NCBI GenBank assembly: GCA_028719205.1
Contig: JAQUKH010000004.1
Location: 12,436-76,435, forward strand
Direction: 5' to 3'
Source of the DNA: a bacterium
GTDB taxonomy: Bacteria > JACRDZ01 > JAQUKH01
DNA length: 64,000 nucleotides
Under the pieces are notes generated by a model, which was given only the letters and a program-made list of their open reading frames with translations, ran no database searches and had not been told where the DNA came from. Positions within the stretch are counted from its first letter, which is position 1. The number at the start of each line of letters is the position of its first letter. The translations under genes were made by a program, and so were the position numbers. Below, piece by piece: positions 61,897-64,000 of the stretch.

Positions 61897-63063
61897 TCAG
61901 GCTAACGGAATCGTAAAACTAAAAGTAGAACCTTGTCCTAAATCGGATCTTACAAATACTTCTCCTCCGTGCGCCTGAACGATGTGTTTGACAATAGATA
62001 ATCCGAGGCCGGTACCGCCCATTTCACGCGAGCGGGCTTTATCAACGCGGTAGAACCTTTCAAATAAACGAGGAAGGTCTTCTTCGGGAATTCCTATTCC
62101 GGTATCAGTGATATTAATTTGCAGAAAATTTTTATTTACAAAACCGGTAATAATAACTGAACCTCCTTCAGGTGTATATTTTACCGCGTTATCCAGAAGA
62201 TTTATTAATACCTGCGATAACCTTGTTTCGTCAGCGAGAATTTTAGGAATGTTACCGGGTATATTTATTTCTATGGATATTGATCTTGCTTTTGCCTGGT
62301 TTTCTATTATCGCGGTACTGCGTTTAATAAGAGATCCGGGTTCTACCGGCGCGAAAACCATTTTCATCCTGCCCGATTCGATACGGGACAGGTCTAAAAG
62401 GTCATCTATAAGTTTTGCCAGGCGGTCGCTGTCTTCATGAATAATACGCAGAAAATCCTTCGCGTTATTTTTATCCTCGATCGCGCCATCCAGAAGTGTT
62501 TCCGTGTATCCTTTGATACTCGCGATGGGGGTCCGCAATTCATGGGAGACATTGGCGACAAAATCCTGCCGCAGATCTTCCAGACGCCTTAATTCCGTAA
62601 TATCATGAAAAACCAGAACCGCGCCCTCAAGAATATTATTGATGATAATAGGCTCGCCATTGATCTCAAGCACCTTTTTTTCGGGATAGGTAAGCGTTAT
62701 TTCTTTTGAGATCATGAACTTCCCGCTTAATGTATTATCTATAATGTCATGTACCAGGCTATTCCGGATCACCTCCAGGGGCCTTTTCCCCTCGGGCGGA
62801 GAATCCACAACAAATTTTTTTTTAAGCGACGGATTCATAAGAATGATCTCTCTTTTTTTATCAACAACAAGCACACCTTCGAACATACTGGAAAGAACTG
62901 TTTCCAGTTTTGCCTGCCCGAGATCTTCTGTCCTTATTTTTTCTTTTACATCCGCTTTATATTTTCTAAGAGAAATATTCAGGTCTTTTATTAATTGATC
63001 TCTGCGGTATAAACGGAACACTGAAATTATAATTATAATTAAAAGGATTATATTTATTGCCAT
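61897..63063 (-). CDS. phoR: sensor histidine kinase PhoR
   Basis: 388 residues. One N-terminal membrane helix (INIILLIIIIISVFRLYR), a PAS domain (about 50-165, VLSSMFEGVLVVDKKREIIL), the HisKA box VSHELRTPIASIKGYTETLL with the phosphorylated His, and a HATPase_c domain with N box LINLLDNAVKYTPEGG and GTGLGLSIVKHIV. No periplasmic sensing domain is present, as in PhoR, which senses through PstSCAB/PhoU. It follows phoB by 2 bases. Confidence 0.93.
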   Translation of the reverse strand: MAINIILLIIIIISVFRLYRRDQLIKDLNISLRKYKADVKEKIRTEDLGQAKLETVLSSMFEGVLVVDKKREIILMNPSLKKKFVVDSPPEGKRPLEVIRNSLVHDIIDNTLSGKFMISKEITLTYPEKKVLEINGEPIIINNILEGAVLVFHDITELRRLEDLRQDFVANVSHELRTPIASIKGYTETLLDGAIEDKNNAKDFLRIIHEDSDRLAKLIDDLLDLSRIESGRMKMVFAPVEPGSLIKRSTAIIENQAKARSISIEINIPGNIPKILADETRLSQVLINLLDNAVKYTPEGGSVIITGFVNKNFLQINITDTGIGIPEEDLPRLFERFYRVDKARSREMGGTGLGLSIVKHIVQAHGGEVFVRSDLGQGSTFSFTIPLA

Positions 63064-63065
63064 AT

Positions 63066-63752
63066 TTATATTTTATCTTTAAATTTGTATCCTAAACCGC
63101 GTATTGTTTCAATGGAATCGCCTGTCTGTCCCAGTTTTTTTCTCAGGGATTTAATATGGGTATCGATCGTACGCGTGTAAACGTCGGCATCCATGCTCCA
63201 CACTTCATTTAAAAGATTTTCCCTTGAATATACATGCCCCTGTTTTTTAAGGAGCGTGGCCAGCAATTTAAATTCAAGCGGCGTAAGTTCTATCTCTTTA
63301 TTATTAGCCGTAACCTTATGCTTGGAAAGATCCATAACAATATTATTCATTCTAATAATATTTCCCGGTTCCTCCTGTTTATTCCTTTTTAATACAGCCT
63401 TGATCCGCAGGATCAATTCACGCGGGCTGAAGGGTTTTACCACATAATCATCCGCGCCCAATTCCAGGCCTACGATCTTATCCACCTCTTCGCCTCTTGC
63501 CGTGAGCATAATAACAGGAATATATTTCAAACTGTTGTCTTGTTTTATCAAACGGCATGCCGCGAATCCATCCATCCCGGGAAGCATAATGTCAAGCAGG
63601 ATCAGATCCACGGATTGTTTTTTTAAAATATCCAAGGCCTCTTCCGCGCTTTTGGCTACGACACTTTTAAAATCAGCCTTATCCAAATTATATTGAATAA
63701 GTTTTTGAAGATTTTTATCATCCTCAATTACTAAAATTTTTTTATTAGACAT
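63066..63752 (-). CDS. phoB: phosphate response regulator PhoB
   Basis: 228 residues from ATG 63752. Receiver domain: ILVIEDDKNL, Asp in LILLDIMLPGMDG, LTARGEE, VKPFSPREL. The OmpR-type winged helix reads LTPLEFKLLATLLKKQGHVY and DTHIKSLRKKLGQTGDSIET. It would bind the 11-base-phased boxes found before psiE, pstC1 and pstS2. An ATG three codons earlier lies inside the -10 box, so 63752 is preferred. No ribosome site is present. Confidence 0.93.
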   Translation of the reverse strand: MSNKKILVIEDDKNLQKLIQYNLDKADFKSVVAKSAEEALDILKKQSVDLILLDIMLPGMDGFAACRLIKQDNSLKYIPVIMLTARGEEVDKIVGLELGADDYVVKPFSPRELILRIKAVLKRNKQEEPGNIIRMNNIVMDLSKHKVTANNKEIELTPLEFKLLATLLKKQGHVYSRENLLNEVWSMDADVYTRTIDTHIKSLRKKLGQTGDSIETIRGLGYKFKDKI

Positions 63753-63759
63753 ATTGCAC

Positions 63760-63765
63760 ATTATA
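63760..63765 (-). promoter_or_regulatory. -10 box directly before phoB (leaderless start)
   Basis: Exact TATAAT on the minus strand, 7 bases before ATG 63752. It overlaps the alternative upstream ATG, which argues that ATG cannot be the start. Confidence 0.6.
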
Positions 63766-63788
63766 ACCTAATTAAGGCGCTTTGGAGC

Positions 63789-63826
63789 AAAAAAAAATAC
63801 CCCCACACTCACTGGAATATGGGGGC
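63789..63826 (-). terminator. Rho-independent terminator of the pyrophosphatase gene
   Basis: Read on the minus strand, a GGGGG/CCCCC-based stem (63821-63825 with 63800-63804 plus one A-T pair) and a 14-base loop are followed by a run of nine or ten T. It lies about 40 bases after the hppA stop. Confidence 0.75.
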
Positions 63827-63867
63827 ATAATCTTTATTTATAAAAAAATATTTGTCTCTCAATATTG

Positions 63868-64000
63868 TTATTTTACAAACAATGGCGCGAAAACAAGAGA
63901 AACGACAGACATCAATTTGATCAGGATATTCATCGCCGGACCGGTTGTGTCTTTGAACGGATCACCGACTGTATCGCCGGTAACCGCGGCTTTATGAGTA
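63868..64000 (-). CDS. hppA: membrane-bound proton/sodium pyrophosphatase (C-terminal end only)
   Basis: The last 43 residues are in the window: [20 protein letters not shown], then [20 protein letters not shown]. The segment [12 protein letters not shown] is the strongly conserved third acidic motif of membrane pyrophosphatases, which pump H+ or Na+ using pyrophosphate. The residues that tell potassium-dependent from independent forms are outside the window. A terminator follows. Confidence 0.93.
   Translation of the reverse strand, partial: THKAAVTGDTVGDPFKDTTGPAMNILIKLMSVVSLVFAPLFVK

Noticed and set aside
63753-63761. Upstream ATG as the phoB start
   Set aside because: It lies inside the TATAAT box, so it would not be in the message.
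1-64000. CRISPR array, prophage, insertion sequence or toxin-antitoxin pair
   Set aside because: No regular direct repeats with spacers, and no transposase, integrase, phage structural or toxin-like protein was seen.

Overview
The window is AT-rich chromosome from a Gram-negative (diderm) bacterium. It encodes outer-membrane porins, lipoproteins with clear lipoboxes, type IV pilus-like pseudopilins and a possible sphingolipid pathway. No rRNA, phage or insertion-sequence gene is visible. The mix of an ancient ribosomal gene order, giant pseudopilins, a GT-C (DUF2723) membrane glycosyltransferase and many unrecognised proteins suggests an uncultivated candidate-phylum lineage (Omnitrophota, Firestonebacteria or Elusimicrobiota-like). 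That placement is a guess; only the diderm conclusion is well supported. Coding density is high and no stretch over 300 bases lacks a gene or RNA.

Region 1 (1-8.1 kb, minus strand) is translation machinery: tRNA-Thr(TGT)-Tyr-Gly-Thr(GGT), then tuf-rpmG-tRNA-Trp-secE-nusG-rplK-rplA, with cysS-rlmB upstream. The tRNA order is the same as E. coli thrU-tyrU-glyT-thrT-tufB, but here a secreted metallo-beta-lactamase-fold protein and a lipoprotein separate the tRNAs from tuf. Region 2 (8.1-17.4 kb) has a PurN-like protein and a GT-C glycosyltransferase on the plus strand. Facing them is a minus-strand set that looks like sphingolipid synthesis: serine palmitoyltransferase, a YghO-like GNAT acyltransferase, an NAD-dependent epimerase/reductase and a PAP2 (inositol-phosphorylceramide-synthase-like) enzyme. 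Region 3 (17.5-26 kb) is a complete ECF transporter (EcfT, fused EcfA-EcfA, S component) behind a secreted protein and an unrecognised 1612-residue protein.

Region 4 (26-36.3 kb) holds two divergent pseudopilin clusters, each with a very large adhesin-like PilV-type protein, a PilW-like and a PilX-like protein. Region 5 (36.4-40.9 kb) has a ParA ATPase, a second ParA-like protein without a recognisable P-loop, a lipoprotein and a U32-family RlhA-like protein. Region 6 (40.9-52 kb, minus) is one large phosphate-starvation block: psiE, a receiver-only regulator, a tiny Met-rich ORF, a phosphate-selective porin, two complete Pst ABC transporters and PhoU. Three copies of a four-half-site PhoB-type box with 11-bp phasing punctuate it. 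The second Pst system has two PstB ATPases whose motif defects are complementary, which implies an asymmetric heterodimer. Region 7 (52-57.5 kb) is a zinc-uptake (ZnuABC-like) operon with an outer-membrane protein, a metallophosphoesterase and metal-related membrane proteins. Region 8 (57.6-61.9 kb) has a phosphoesterase and an arsenic/metal operon (arsR, a small Cys-rich protein, a P1B-type ATPase, acr3). Region 9 (61.9-64 kb) is phoB-phoR and the 3' end of a membrane pyrophosphatase gene (hppA).

Two themes run across the window. Many transcription-unit starts have a -10 box only 6-9 bases before the start codon and no Shine-Dalgarno sequence, which suggests leaderless mRNAs, while operon-internal genes mostly have good Shine-Dalgarno sites. 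Short palindromic repeats also sit in intergenic gaps, and some of them appear to supply a ribosome-binding site or the last codons of a gene.
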